This document shows, in pieces, positions 34,738 to 45,372 of a stretch of DNA of 64,000 nucleotides. This DNA comes from Allolobophora icterica (lineage: Eukaryota > Annelida > Clitellata > Crassiclitellata > Lumbricidae): positions 17,597,890 through 17,661,889 of the forward strand of contig OY744609.1 of the NCBI GenBank assembly GCA_963556255.1, read 5' to 3'. The position numbers and the translations under genes are program-made. Each line of letters starts with the position of its first letter. The stretch's first letter is position 1. Under the pieces are notes generated by a model. It did no database searches. It was given only the letters and a program-made list of their open reading frames with translations, and was not told where the DNA came from.

Positions 34738-34739
34738 CT

Positions 34740-35300
34740 GGTTTTACATAATTTCTAACAGTTTGGCACTTAGTAATAATTGGTCTATTATAGATCAACG
34801 GAGGCGAAGAGGTCATGCTGCCCAGGCTGAATTATAGTGTAATCTAATTGTAACTGTAATCACGACAATTTATATAACAGCGTCAATAGCAAGCTACTTC
34901 TAGGATGCTTTACGCTGTTAAGGTCTGTCAGCTCAGTTACTAAGGATTTACATAGTGAGTAGGTTCCCAACTGGTTTTTACAAACATGAAAATTAACAGT
35001 GGCCAGCCAAAGGAAAACTTTAGCCAAGGCCCAAGTGAAGTACGTACCGAAGAAACAAAATGTTTCCTTCCTCCAGGTTTTGAAGCGCCATTGGTTACTG
35101 CCAGGGTGAGAATTGTCGGGGGGTTGGGGGTTCAACCCCCCTAGTCTTTCTTAGGACCCCATAGTAAAGTCTTCATTTCACACCGAAACCACATGAATCA
35201 AGGTCCAACCCCCCAGTCTTTTTTCTACAATTCTCATACTGGTTACTGCCTTGTGTATCAGACGAGAAGCTAATAATTAACAAGTAACGATAACCGCTGT
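34740..35300. other. Unassigned stretch
   Basis: A GGGGGTTGGGGGTTCAACCCCC palindrome-like segment near 35117-35140 and an inverted echo (CCAACCCCCCAGTC) at 35202 are visible. No coding block. Confidence 0.4.
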
Positions 35301-35344
35301 AATCAAGGCAAACGTTCTCTCCCCATTACCTCTCTCGCCGCTTC

Positions 35345-35520
35345 AATTCCCACCTTAGTCGTCTGCCTGCCTGACCCATTTAGGTCTTGACATGGAACCG
35401 ATTTTACCCCCACCCACCTATCGATTTTGTTTTGACTAAGCTGGATAAGCTGGTTCGCGCGACTTGTTTTTGTTGGGCGCTGTAGAAATCTCGAGATTAC
35501 GATTACGAAACAAAACAGTA
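35345..35520 (+). pseudogene. LINE 3' tail fragment
   Basis: CTGCCTGCCTGACCC, GATTTTGTTTTGACTAAGC and GCTGTAGAAATCTCGAGATT match the 3' end of the remnant at 13270-13400 and, inverted, 35815-35950 and 50950-51085. Orientation is plus. Confidence 0.75.
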
Positions 35521-35814
35521 GGTGAAACAATAGGCAGCTATGAGCTGACGTGGCCACAGATGTTCGTGACGGATAGTCCTGTTGTTACATTTTTTAAACT
35601 TGGAACACAGATCTCATCTCGTAAGTTACGCATTGTTTTTTGAGACCTCGTTGTTTGGTTTTTGTGTTCAAACTCCCCATTTGATTCGTGGCACGTGTAA
35701 AATAATAAAGATACAGATATTCTTTCGATAATGTATTGCTTTATTTTCCATCGTGAATGTAGGTTTGTTTTGAATGTAAGCTTTGAACAGCTCCGGATTT
35801 AATCGTTATCGTAA

Positions 35815-37150
35815 TCTCGAGATTTATACAGGGCCCAAAAAAGCGAAGTCGCGGGACCAGCTTATTCACAAGCGCGTAGTCAAATCAAAATCGATAGGCG
35901 GGGGTTTAAATCGGTTCCAGGTCAAGATCCAGAGGGGTTAGTCAGGCAGAGAGTCAGACGGAAAAGGTGGGTGGTGTTTTGAATTGAAGCGGCGAGGGAG
36001 TTAGAGGAAGAGGAGATATCGGGATAGGATTTGTGGAAGAGCAATGTTTTCAGTTTCTAGTGAAAGACCTGTGGAGGGGTAGCGAGAGGTGAGGTACTGG
36101 TTGGAGTTTGTTCCAGAGAGGCGTAACAGCTATGGATATGGAGCGATATGAAAATTTTAGTGTTCAGTTGACGGAAGGGCGTAGAAGTGTTAGGGTGGAA
36201 GAGGAACGGGTTGAGCAAAGTGGTTGGACCATGAAAAGCTGTCGGAGATAGGAGGGATGGGAGGTTTGAAGTGTATTGTAGGTAAGTGATATGACTCTAT
36301 ATTCTATTCGATCAGATATTTTAAGCGAGTTGACCGATTTCAGGACAGGAGTGATGTGTTGGTTTTGGGGGTTATAGTCACAGCACGGGCGAGAGCATTT
36401 TGAATGGCTGGAAGCGGTTTATCTGGGTGATGTGCATTACATTGGTCTAGTTTTGCGCGGACTATAGATGTAGCGATTGTGGATGCAGTTTTGAAGTCGA
36501 GTCTAGAGTGGATTGTGCGAAGGTCACGAATGTGAATGAAGAAAGAGCGGGAAACATGGGAGATGTGATCGGAGAAGCCAAGGTTTTGGTCAGAGATCAC
36601 GCCTAAGTTGCGGACAGGAGAATTTGCAGTGAATTTGTGGGTGGATGTAGGGTCAAGGTTGAGGGAAATAGATGGATCTGGGATTTTCTTAAGTTGATCA
36701 CGCAGGCCGATAAGAATGAATTCGGTTTTGTAGAAGATGAACAAAAGGGGCCCAAGAACATAACCTTGCGGAACACCACAGGTGAGAGGGCATGACTGGG
36801 ATGAGGTTTCCAGTGTTTTAACGGAGAAAGAGCGGGAAGAGAGATACGACTGAATCTAGAGGAGAGCAGTGTCAGTAAAACCGAACCAGGTTGGCAGTCT
36901 TTGGAGTAAGATGTTGTGATCAATGGAATCAAAGGCTGCAGAAATATAAAGGAGGCACATAGACAAGAGACTCGTTGATGAGAGATGCATGGCAGAAACA
37001 GGTTTATTGTAGAAGGAAGTGAGTCGGGTTTCAGTTGAGTGCCGCTTGATAAAACCAGACTGGTGTTGGTTGAGAAGTGAGTTGGAAGACAGAGTTAAGT
37101 ACGAGGAAGAGTTTTAGAGTGATTGAGGCACATTCGAAGGAGAGAAAACA
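35815..37150 (-). pseudogene. LINE reverse transcriptase remnant with the catalytic segment deleted
   Basis: Minus-strand frames give NQHQSGFIKRHSTET, FDSIDHNILLQRL, CGVPQGYVLGPLLFIFY, then KTEFILIG, KIPDPSIS, NLGVISDQNLGFSDHISHVS and SIVRAKLDQCN, ending in the shared 3' tail near 35815. The joint PLLFIFY-KTEFILIG lacks the roughly 65 residues that contain YADD in relatives. Several frameshifts are present. Same family as 12480-13500. Confidence 0.85.
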
Positions 37151-37206
37151 GTTACCAGGCGAGTTAAGAACGGTGGAAGGTTCTCGAGTCGAGACTCGTT
37201 GAGGCC

Positions 37207-37515
37207 TAATCTATGTGAAACTTGGAGGCCCCTTTAAAAAATACACCAGAAGGACTCACAAAGCTTGAGAAGATATAAATAAATGCATTTCCTCGAGCGA
37301 GATGGAATTTACTACAAAGCCGTTTTAAAAGGTTCTACACACACCTTCTCCACACGCACCCACACCCACCAACACACACGCGCGCACATACACACATATA
37401 TACAGTACAAATTAAAAAATGTAAAAAGCCCCCAAAATCTGATTTTTAACAGTATGCGGATTGTGAGGCCCTAAGCTGTAGATTTTTTAGCCTATGCCTA
37501 AATGCGGAACTGCAT
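37207..37515. mobile_element. CAGTGCCGGATTTAG-family element, partial
   Basis: Shares TTGAGAAGATATAAATAAAT, GAGCGAGATGGAATTTACTA and GCGGATTGTGAGGCCCTAAG with the copies at 20795 and 34338. The right end GCCTAAATGCGGAACTG is degenerate. A (CACA)n tract sits inside. Confidence 0.6.
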
Positions 37516-37526
37516 GAAGGGTACTT

Positions 37527-38430
37527 TATCAGTTGTCAGCGCCGCAGATTCGCATTGATGTGTGAGGCATTGTGATCGTTACAAATGTACTTCTAATATA
37601 CAGGAACTTTCGTCCATTGGTTGGGGAAGTACGTACTTTGATGAAACAGGAGCATTTTCTAGATGCATGTTTCTGAGTAATATAATACAGAGTGCAACGC
37701 TATCAGTGGCGTAACCACAATCGTGGATCCCACCACCAATACGCGGTAAGGCCACCTGGGAGCTCACATTTCCGCTTGATGAGATTTGCACATAAACCCA
37801 GTTAAAACTGTACGCAAGCACCTAGCTGTTTGAGGGCTCCGTAGTTTTCCTCCCACGCAGCGTCTACGGGTGTTTTGCGCCACCGTAGTTTGCACAGTGT
37901 GCCTGTGTACCTGTGCTGCGGAGACAGAGCGATGCATCAATTACGGGTGCACCTACTGCACGCAAGTGGATTCTTCTAATTAATTTCTACATTTCCAGTG
38001 TGTACTACTATTGAACAACTCATCTTGTAGTAGTAGTAATAATAATAATAATAATTATATTTATTATTATATAAATTTCATGTCATGCTTGTCTATGGAG
38101 CTAATGCGCATCTGTTGAAAGCAAGATTAGTAGCGTCCATTGGTCATGCACCTGACCTATTCGTCACAACAATGATCGATTGACTTATTGACGAATCAAA
38201 CGCGTGCAAACCTAAACGAGCACGTGCGGAAGGACTCGTGTCTGCCCAGCTAGGCCTGCTCACTGCTCAGTGAACCGTTAACGCGCTCTTGTCTGGATCG
38301 TAAAGGTAAGAGTGTCAGGACTCATTAGCTGCTTTTTTTAGACGAATGAATTGTAATGGTAATTGAAAATTTATGTAGCGCTGCCTTTAGAGGTGCTCGA
38401 ATAAATTATTACTGTCTGTCCGATGTCATC
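37527..38430. repeat. Interspersed unit, copy 2
   Basis: Aligns with 30992-32150 but lacks the SINE. It keeps the splice-donor-like GTAAAG|GTAAGA near 38306 and the AGCGCTGCC...GGTGCT tail. No shared reading frame. Confidence 0.8.
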
Positions 38431-38481
38431 ATCAAGCAGCAGGGCAAGATTTCTTTACGGGTTATAAATTGATCGTTGCTA

Positions 38482-38777
38482 CAGAGGCCCGTTTACAGAA
38501 AACGGGGTCCAAGGCAGAAGAATTTGTAGGGACCCTTAATTTTGAAGTCTTGTAGACTGAGAGTCCGAGACTCTGGTGGTGTTTAGCCTATCGTGTGCAA
38601 AAACCGACGAAGGTGAACTGTAAAAAATAGAAAATAGGTTACATTTAAAAAGAATCAAAGTTCAAACATTTATTTTCTTTATTATTGAAACAAATATTTT
38701 CATTTGTTTGGGGCCCTCCCAGATTTGGGGTCCCTAGGCGCGCGCATATAGTGCGCCTATACGTAAACGCGCCTCTG
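38482..38777. mobile_element. 296-bp hAT-type MITE, CAGAGGCGCGTTTAC family
   Basis: The ends CAGAGGCCCGTTTACAG and GTAAACGCGCCTCTG are inverted. Flanking octamers CGTTGCTA and GGTTGCTA match at 7 of 8. The sister copy at 49059-49762 is in the opposite orientation. Confidence 0.82.
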
Positions 38778-38834
38778 GGTTGCTAGTATTTTTTGCACAT
38801 TCGTTCGGAGTTTTGATTTAAAAAGACGTGTGTG

Positions 38835-40170
38835 TTCAGTAGCATGATGTATGGATGCGAGACATGGGTGCTAACAAGGGATTCACAAAGGGGAGTGTTA
38901 GCATTCGAACGAAAATGCTATCGTAAGATTCTCAGAATAGGATGGACTCAGAAGATCAGCAATGAGGAATTATACAGAAGAATCAATTTGACTGAAAATC
39001 TCATGCAAAAAGCAGTCTTGTTGTCCTCGAGACCAAGGTCTTGGTCTCGAGTGCACTCGAGTTCGTTTTTAAAAGTCTTGGTCTTGGTCTTGAGACCAAA
39101 AGTCTTGGTCTTGGTCTTGGTCTTGAGGTTCGAGGTCTTGGTCTTGGTCTTGAGGCTCAAGGTCTTGGTCTTGGTTTTGCAAGACCAGGACCAAGACTTT
39201 TGACAATATGAACAGTCATTTAACAAAACGCAAGGATTTTAAAAATGTATCCAATAATTACTAATACAATTGCTTTAGTATTTACACGGTGTGAGTGAGG
39301 CTTTACTGTTGTTTTGGACATTTCTTTTGACTTCCGGTTATTTACCTTGGAATGATTTCAAAACAGACTCACAATTAGTACATTTACATCCGGTACTTGA
39401 AAAGCTGCTCTGTGTGCCAGTGAATTCAGCTCTGTAGAACGTATTTTTCACATGGCAGAATTTTTATGAGGCCCACCGGTCACGGCTTGGTCAGAAAATT
39501 CTGAGCAAATTGGTTTTTTTTAAATGCAAAAGGCATTTGGAATAACATTTCACATGAAGGACTTTTGTAAATACGAATTTTGAAATCTCTGCAGTTTGCA
39601 TTTGGAGATGTTTTGTTTGAATAAAATAAAAGATTCATTGTTTAATTAAAATAGCGAGTAGTCCGACTTTACATTTTTTTAGTAAGGAATAGTATGATTT
39701 TGTGATTTTTTGGTATTTTTCTCGGCTTTGGTCTTGAGTTTCAAAGTCTTGGTCTTGGTCTTGGTCTTGAGGTGCAAGGTCTTGGTCTTGGTCTTGAGGT
39801 TCAAGGTCTTGGTCTTGGTCTTGGTCTTGAGGTTCAAAGTCTTGGTCTTGGTCTTGAGGTTCAAGGTCTTGGTCTTGAGGTTTAAGGTCTTGACAACAAG
39901 ACTGGCAAAGAGTTATCCAGAGAAAGCTAAGACTGTTCGGACATATCTGCAGAATGAAGTAGGACAGAAAAATTAAAACTTTGATTTTTGGAATAATGGA
40001 AGGCACAAACAAGAGAAGGAAGACGTCACAGGGAATGGACAGATGACATTGAAGAATGGTGGGGAGTATAAGTCTTCAGGAACTGAGCCACTTAATTGGC
40101 ACTGAACAGAATGGAGTTGATTGACATTGTAAAGAAAGCATCAGACACCCACGGGCGCTGAGCCCATGGT
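38835..40170 (+). pseudogene. LINE ORF2 C-terminal remnant split by a hAT element
   Basis: The left part (38835-39012) reads MMYGCETWVLTRDS, LAFERKCYRKILRIGWTQ and NEELYRRINLTENLMQK. The right part (39905-40170) continues QRKLRLFGHIC, RKIKTLIFGIMEGTNKRGRR and REWTDDIEEWWG in broken frames. The two halves join at the TSD of the element at 39013-39904. This is the LLYGCETW...KRGRP.REWxDDI C-terminus of a LINE polyprotein. Confidence 0.85.
39013..39904. mobile_element. 892-bp hAT-type element with GGTCTTGG arrays, complete
   Basis: The TIRs CAGTCTTGTTGTC and GACAACAAGACTG are flanked by GCAAAAAG (39005-39012) and GCAAAGAG (39905-39912), an 8-bp TSD with one mismatch. Both subterminal regions are arrays of GGTCTT with AGGTTCAA spacers. 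No transposase. It disrupts a LINE remnant. Partial sister copy at 21391. Confidence 0.9.
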
Positions 40171-40239
40171 TATTGATTGACATTTGACATTGCTAATTGT
40201 GAATTCATCCTCCTTTACTGAGATAGTACTTTCTACGGA

Positions 40240-40346
40240 TATGCTCCTTAGGGATATATTTTCAAGTTCTGTGAGCCTTCTGGTGTAATTTTATTAACAC
40301 GCTTTATATACCTTAGGGCCACACCAAGTCTAAATCCGGCACTGCC
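40240..40346 (+). mobile_element. CAGTGCCGGATTTAG-family right-end fragment
   Basis: TTTTCAAGTTCTGTGAGCCT, TTCTGGTGTAATTTTATTAA and the terminus CTAAATCCGGCACTG match the family. Confidence 0.6.
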
Positions 40347-40383
40347 ACAAATACAGAACAAGCCTGTTGCCGATGAACCATCG

Positions 40384-41230
40384 CATAGGCGTAATTTGTG
40401 ATGGGTACGAGAGGTACCAGTACCCCCACTTTTTGGATTGGGGTGCCGCACCCCCACTTTCTAAACAATGCCAATCGATATTTTATTATTGTGCATTCCC
40501 AGATATTGCAGTCTTCGCCTTGCTTCGTATATGTAGACAGAGTGAGGAGTATGTACCACAAAAGTACGAAAGTACTTAGATGCACAGGTAAACCGAGATG
40601 CCAGACGAACTGAGTCACAGGCAGTCAGACAGGCAGACTTTCAGCCACACAGGTCACCCGACAGACTGACTGCCTTGGCCGTCCCGCAGGCTGCAGGCGC
40701 CACAGATCCGGCCGGAGGCTACACTATTCTTGGAAAGATCTGACATCACCCTCACTCTCCGCCCTTTGTTTGTCAACTTAGTTATATCGGGATGTGAAGA
40801 TGTAGGTCAAAGCGTCAGTTCCAAATCCGTATATGGACCCGCACTCAAACTGTCGCCCTTGATATGACTCCTCGCCCCTCAGTCCCCTCACAATGTCATA
40901 ATCACTAACCGTCCTTGGTTAAATATATCCGAGTCAGCTAGCTGAAGAAAGCTCCCTTCGTTACATAAGAAAAAACATTAAGGCGTCGTTGAATTTGATT
41001 TATACACGTCGTGTTGCGATATTGCTGATAGGGAAAATGGACAAATTTGGTCTATAACGAAAACGAGTAGATGACATTATAGACGATAAAATTGTCGTTA
41101 TGGGGGTAAGCTCAGCATCGTTTCATAATCAGTTACTGACAGGGTAATATGTCCAAAATGGTCTCCATCGGAAAAGCGAAAGTCGAGAAGAAAGTGGTAC
41201 CCCACTTTTTAGGTCAAAGTTACGCCTCTG
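40384..41230. mobile_element. Candidate hAT-like element, CAGAGGCGTAACTTTG ends
   Basis: Left end CATAGGCGTAATTTG, right end CAAAGTTACGCCTCTG; ends of the same type occur at 45990-46010, 47410-47560 and, with exact TSDs, at 52439-52848. Flanking octamers match poorly (5 of 8). GGTACCCCCACTTTTT words lie near both ends. No transposase. Confidence 0.55.
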
Positions 41231-41510
41231 GATCACCGTGTCACATATGACGAAAATGAAAGTTATGAATTTGGTTAGTCCTGCTTGGTTCGAAATTTGA
41301 AGTTAGCCTATTTATCACTTTTGTTTGTGGCACTTCATCACTTTCTGGTTTCACTTGCTGGCTTCCCGGATCTGTGCCGGGTTCTCGGAAAGTTTATTCT
41401 CCATTGCTTTATAGCTGCCTACATGAGAGTGCAGAATATATCACAGGCCTAAGATGGTAATGATACCAGCAGGACCATTTATATCAGCAGTATCGGATTT
41501 AGACTGTACA

Positions 41511-41513
<3 letters not shown>

Positions 41514-41602
<89 letters not shown>
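41514..41602 (+). repeat. (AT)n microsatellite
   Basis: Pure AT run. Confidence 0.98.
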
Positions 41603-41606
<4 letters not shown>

Positions 41607-41683
41607 TACGGAATTTTTAGGCCCATGCGGATTGTGAGTCCATAAGCATAGCTTTTGTCAGCTCATGCCTAAATCCGGCACTG
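41603..41683 (+). mobile_element. CAGTGCCGGATTTAG-family right-end fragment
   Basis: GCGGATTGTGAGTCC and GCCTAAATCCGGCACTG match the family right end. The left part may have been replaced by the AT array. Confidence 0.6.
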
Positions 41684-41712
41684 ATAATAATAATGCAGAA
41701 TGTCGTGGTTGG

Positions 41713-42867
41713 GGTATGCGGACGTTCGTCGCGGACGATTCGTCCCAGGACGATTCATCAGAGGATAAAACTCAACTAATGTTAAAACTCAACAAATCTA
41801 CCAAAGTGACAAACAACAAAAGATCGATTATCTAATGTTAAAACTCAAAAAATCTAACAAAAGATCGATTGTCTAAAAAAGACTAAAACATTGATTGTCA
41901 ACTACAGACTAAAACGTTCGATTGTCATGGTCATTCCAGACTAAAAAAGACTAAAACGATAGATTGTCATGGTAACAAATCTTAACAGTTTAGTTCTAGG
42001 TAGGCTACATACTAAAACGAGAAAACACACTAAATGTTAAAACTCAACAAATCTAACAAAAGATCGATTGTCTAAAAAAGACACAGGTACATACAAAAAC
42101 GAGAAAACAGACTAAAGCCGAATAAAACGATAGTGTCATCGTCAGTACAAGTTCCAGTACTTAAAAGTTCTACTAGTTGTGAGAGAAATGGGCTATTAGT
42201 CTGCCAGAATTAAAGCCGAAAATTCAAAACCTAGAACTAATTTGTGACAAAGCGCTTTTTATGGCAATATGTTAAGTAGGCTTTGGGCTCATTCCATTTT
42301 ATTATGTTCATACCATGTCGATTTTGTAAGCCATGAGGTCCAGCACCATAATTCCATTACCATTCGGTTACCTGACCCTAAAAATATAGAAATAGACACC
42401 AAGACCATGCAAATATGCCAACTTTACACAGAGATACAGCCTTAAATGTGTCATTTTCACAAGTGGGCTATTTTTTGGCTATTTTGTGCTATATCTTATT
42501 TCGCCAGCAAGGTACACCTTGCAGGTTTTAGTATGTTTTCCTGCATGTTATTACCTAACTAAAATCCATAAAACTGGCTTGTCACCAATTACTTCTAGCT
42601 TTTTTTTATATACTGCAGACTATATGCACGAAGATATGTAAGAACATCTGTTCTGTTATAGGCTATAGCCCTGAACCGCACGCCTAACACTCGCAATCAC
42701 ATTACGGTACTTCTTTACATAGACCTCTTTTAAAGACGGTCCATTTACGCAACCCTCGTGACGAACAGTCCGTGACGAATCGACCCGAGACGAAACGTTC
42801 TCGTGACGAATCGTCCCAGGACGAATCGTCCGTGACGAATCGTCCGGAGACGAAACGTCCCCAAGCC
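41713..42867. mobile_element. 1155-bp MULE-like non-autonomous element
   Basis: The imperfect long inverted ends start GGTATGCGGACGTTCGTC and GGCTTGGGGACGTTTCGTC and are built of repeated GACGAATCGTCC words. The exact 9-bp TSD CGTGGTTGG lies at 41704-41712 and 42868-42876. A 9-bp TSD with long TIRs suits Mutator-like elements (inference). The left interior repeats AATGTTAAAACTCAACAAAT and AAAAGATCGATTGTCTAAA. No transposase. Confidence 0.85.
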
Positions 42868-42979
42868 CGTGGTTGGATAAAAGACACAGGATCCGCTTCT
42901 CTTATGTCGGTGGTTTGTACTGTAGGCCTGTTATTACTCGCGAGCAGTTTGTTTAGAATAGTCATACGTTATTATTATT

Positions 42980-44560
42980 CTTACTAATGTTTTGGATGAT
43001 GTTGTCCCATTTTTGATATATTTGTTCAATAGGTCTCTAGCAGAGGGCCATCTCCCTCCATCTCAGAAGCAAGCTATTGTCTTCCCTACCCTCAAAAAAC
43101 CTAATCTTGACTCACAAGTATGTTCTAACTATCGTCCTATTTCTAACCTTTCTTTTCTCTCTAAAACTCTTGAGAGACTTGTCTCGCTTCAACTTCTGCC
43201 TTTTCTTGAACAGTCTGGACTCCTCCCTTCTAGTCAATCAGGGTTTAGAGGTCACCATTCTACGGAAACTGCCCTCCTGTCCCTTCTCTCGGACATTTAT
43301 ACTGCCATTGACAGGTCTCATTTGACAGGTCTCATTTGACGCTTCTAGCGCTCTTTGATGTTTCCTCGGCCTTCGACATGGTTGACCATGAAATCCTACT
43401 TCGACGTCTTGAACTATCTTGTGGTCTCAGTGGTGTCCCTCTTCTTTGGTTCAAATCTTACCTCTCTGACCGTACTCAGAGGATTGTCCTTGGTGACTCC
43501 AGAACTGCCTGGGTTAGAGTTGAGTATGGTGTCCCACAGGGTTCTGTCCTTGGCCCCATTCTGTACTTACTCTACACAGCTGACATTCCTTCTATATTTA
43601 CTAAACACTTTACCTCTGGTCACCTTTATGCAGATGACGTTCAGATCTTTGTCCAAGGCCCATCCTCTCAGCAGATCTCCCTTGTTGATCCATTGATTCC
43701 CTGTCCCATGATCTCCACTCTTGGATGTCATCAAATCGACTTAACCTTAACTCTTCTAAGACCCAACTGATCTGGTTTGGCACAAACAGCAACTTTCTAA
43801 ACTTGATATCCCACTTCTGTCGTCAATATACCCTGCTAAGCCTGCTTTTTCATTTTCATCCAGTGTTCGGGATTTGGGTGTCACCCTTGATAGTACCCTC
43901 TCGTTTTCTGAACACCTCTCTCACCTGACACGTTCCTGTTTCTATCATCTGAGGCGTTTAAGGGCTGTAAGAAGATCAGTTTCTCCTTCAGTGTTTACTA
44001 CTATGGTTCATGCCTTCATTTGCTGCCGCATCGACTATTGCAATTCATTGTTTGCTGGGCTCCCTAAAGCGCGCCTTTCATCTCTGCAGTCTGTTCTGAA
44101 TGCGGCTGCCAGGCTCATTGCCCGTTTTCCTCGCTTCTCTCACATAACTACCTTTACGACTGATGTACTTCACTGGCTTCCTGTTGCTTCCCGCATCCAA
44201 TACAAGGTTCTTCTCCTGGTCTCTAGGACTCAACTGGGAAAAGCTCCTAAATACCTCTGTGACCTAATGCGCAAACCTCTATCTGCTCTGTCTTCCCGCC
44301 CTCTTCGGTCTGCTGACCGCCTTGATCTGCTTGTCCCTCGCGCAAGGACTTCGATGGCTCAGCATCGTGCTTTTGCCATCCTTGGCCCTTCCCTTTGGAA
44401 TGACCTGCCCCCCTCTCTCCGTAGCAAGATATTGCTTGGGATCTCGCCTTCTTCTCTCCGCTTCCTTAAGACCTTTCTTTTCCCTCGGGGCTGACACGCT
44501 GGGAGCGCCTCTGAATAGTCTATGCTGTGAGAGGCGCTTTATAAATAATCATATAAGATA
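42980..44560 (+). pseudogene. CR1/L2-like LINE: RT domain, C-terminus and 3' tail
   Basis: In order: RSLAEGHLPPSQKQAIVFP, SNYRPISNLSFLSK, SGFRGHHSTETALL (43240), ALFDVSSAFDMVDHEILLRR (43345), YGVPQGSVLGPILYLLYTAD (43530), the catalytic YADD (43630), NLNSSKTQLIWFG (43745), VRDLGVTLDSTLSFSEHL (43870), HWLPVASRIQYKVLLLV (44170) and PSLWNDLPPSLRS (44390), ending at TGA 44492. The tail stem GGGAGCGCCTCTG...GAGAGGCGCTT is followed by (ATAAG)n. The 5' end including the endonuclease is missing. At least three frameshifts occur, the first caused by a 14-bp tandem duplication at 43307-43334. Confidence 0.93.
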
Positions 44561-44580
44561 AGATAAGATAAGATAAGATT
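44556..44580 (+). repeat. (ATAAG)n LINE tail repeat
   Basis: Short pentanucleotide tail directly following the LINE 3' end. Confidence 0.85.
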
Positions 44581-44919
44581 ATTGGCGTCATCATTATAGA
44601 ATAGAATAGAATATTCTTTATTGGAACCAATTGCAAGCCGCATTTTGGTGTACAGCAACGTAAACATGTTTAAACAGATTAGTATACTAATAATATGTTA
44701 ATATTAGCTACTGCCTCAATTATCCCCAATTTATATTGTTGTTTACCCATAGCGTAAACTAAGCAGCTTCATAAAGCATCCTGATGATAAACGTTTTTCT
44801 GGACAATATTATTATTACCGGCACCTGTGTGGGGTTATTTATCGCCGTCATCGTCATAATTACCGTCACTGTTTCCGTGGTCGCCTTCATCTTTACCGTC
44901 ATCACCACTGGCGCCGCCG

Positions 44920-44998
44920 CCATCACCACAACCACCACCACCACTTCCACCATCACCACCACCAGCACTACCACTACCATAACCACCACTAGTACCCG
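44920..44998 (+). repeat. (ACC)n-rich microsatellite
   Basis: Impure ACC/ACT run. Confidence 0.9.
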
Positions 44999-44999
44999 G

Positions 45000-45115
45000 A
45001 GTCAGTCGCTAAGGAGTTAGCGACTGACTTATCGACTCAGTCGACTAAGTCGCATGCTTATCGACTGACTAACTCGCTTAGACTTATCGACTGATTTAGC
45101 GACTTGCCATCGACA
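45000..45115 (+). repeat. Cluster of AGTCGCTAA/TTAGCGACT and TATCGACT words
   Basis: A dense set of inverted and direct copies of CGACT-containing words, resembling one subterminal array of a hAT-type element. No matching second end was found. Confidence 0.6.
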
Positions 45116-45142
45116 TCTTAGGTAATCAGGTATGTCCAGGTG

Positions 45143-45372
45143 ACGTGGGGCGTGGTGGCTCAGTGGTAAGTTCGGCGCCTTGTGACCGGAGGGTTGCAGG
45201 TTCGAATCCCACTCTAGCCGCTGCGTACGGACCTTGGGCAAGTCCTTCACTCGCAATTGCTCGTGGCGCTTGGCGTGAAAATTCCGGCACAGTATCAAAT
45301 GCTGTAGTCGGGAGCGCCTCTGAGTAGTAGTTGACTTCGAGAGGCGCTATAAAAATATACGGAATAAAAAAA
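45143..45372 (+). mobile_element. tRNA-derived SINE (family 2) with a LINE-type tail
   Basis: The head has A box TGGCTCAGTGG and B box GGTTCGAATCC 36 bp apart. The core includes ACCTTGGGCAAGTCCTTCAC, as in V-SINE-like elements. The tail GGGAGCGCCTCTGAGTAG...GAGAGGCGCTATAAA is near-identical in layout to the LINE tail at 44490-44545. It probably depends on that LINE for retrotransposition (inference). Confidence 0.85.

Noticed and set aside
45143..45215. tRNA gene
   Set aside because: A and B boxes are present, but the body and LINE-type tail mark it as a SINE.
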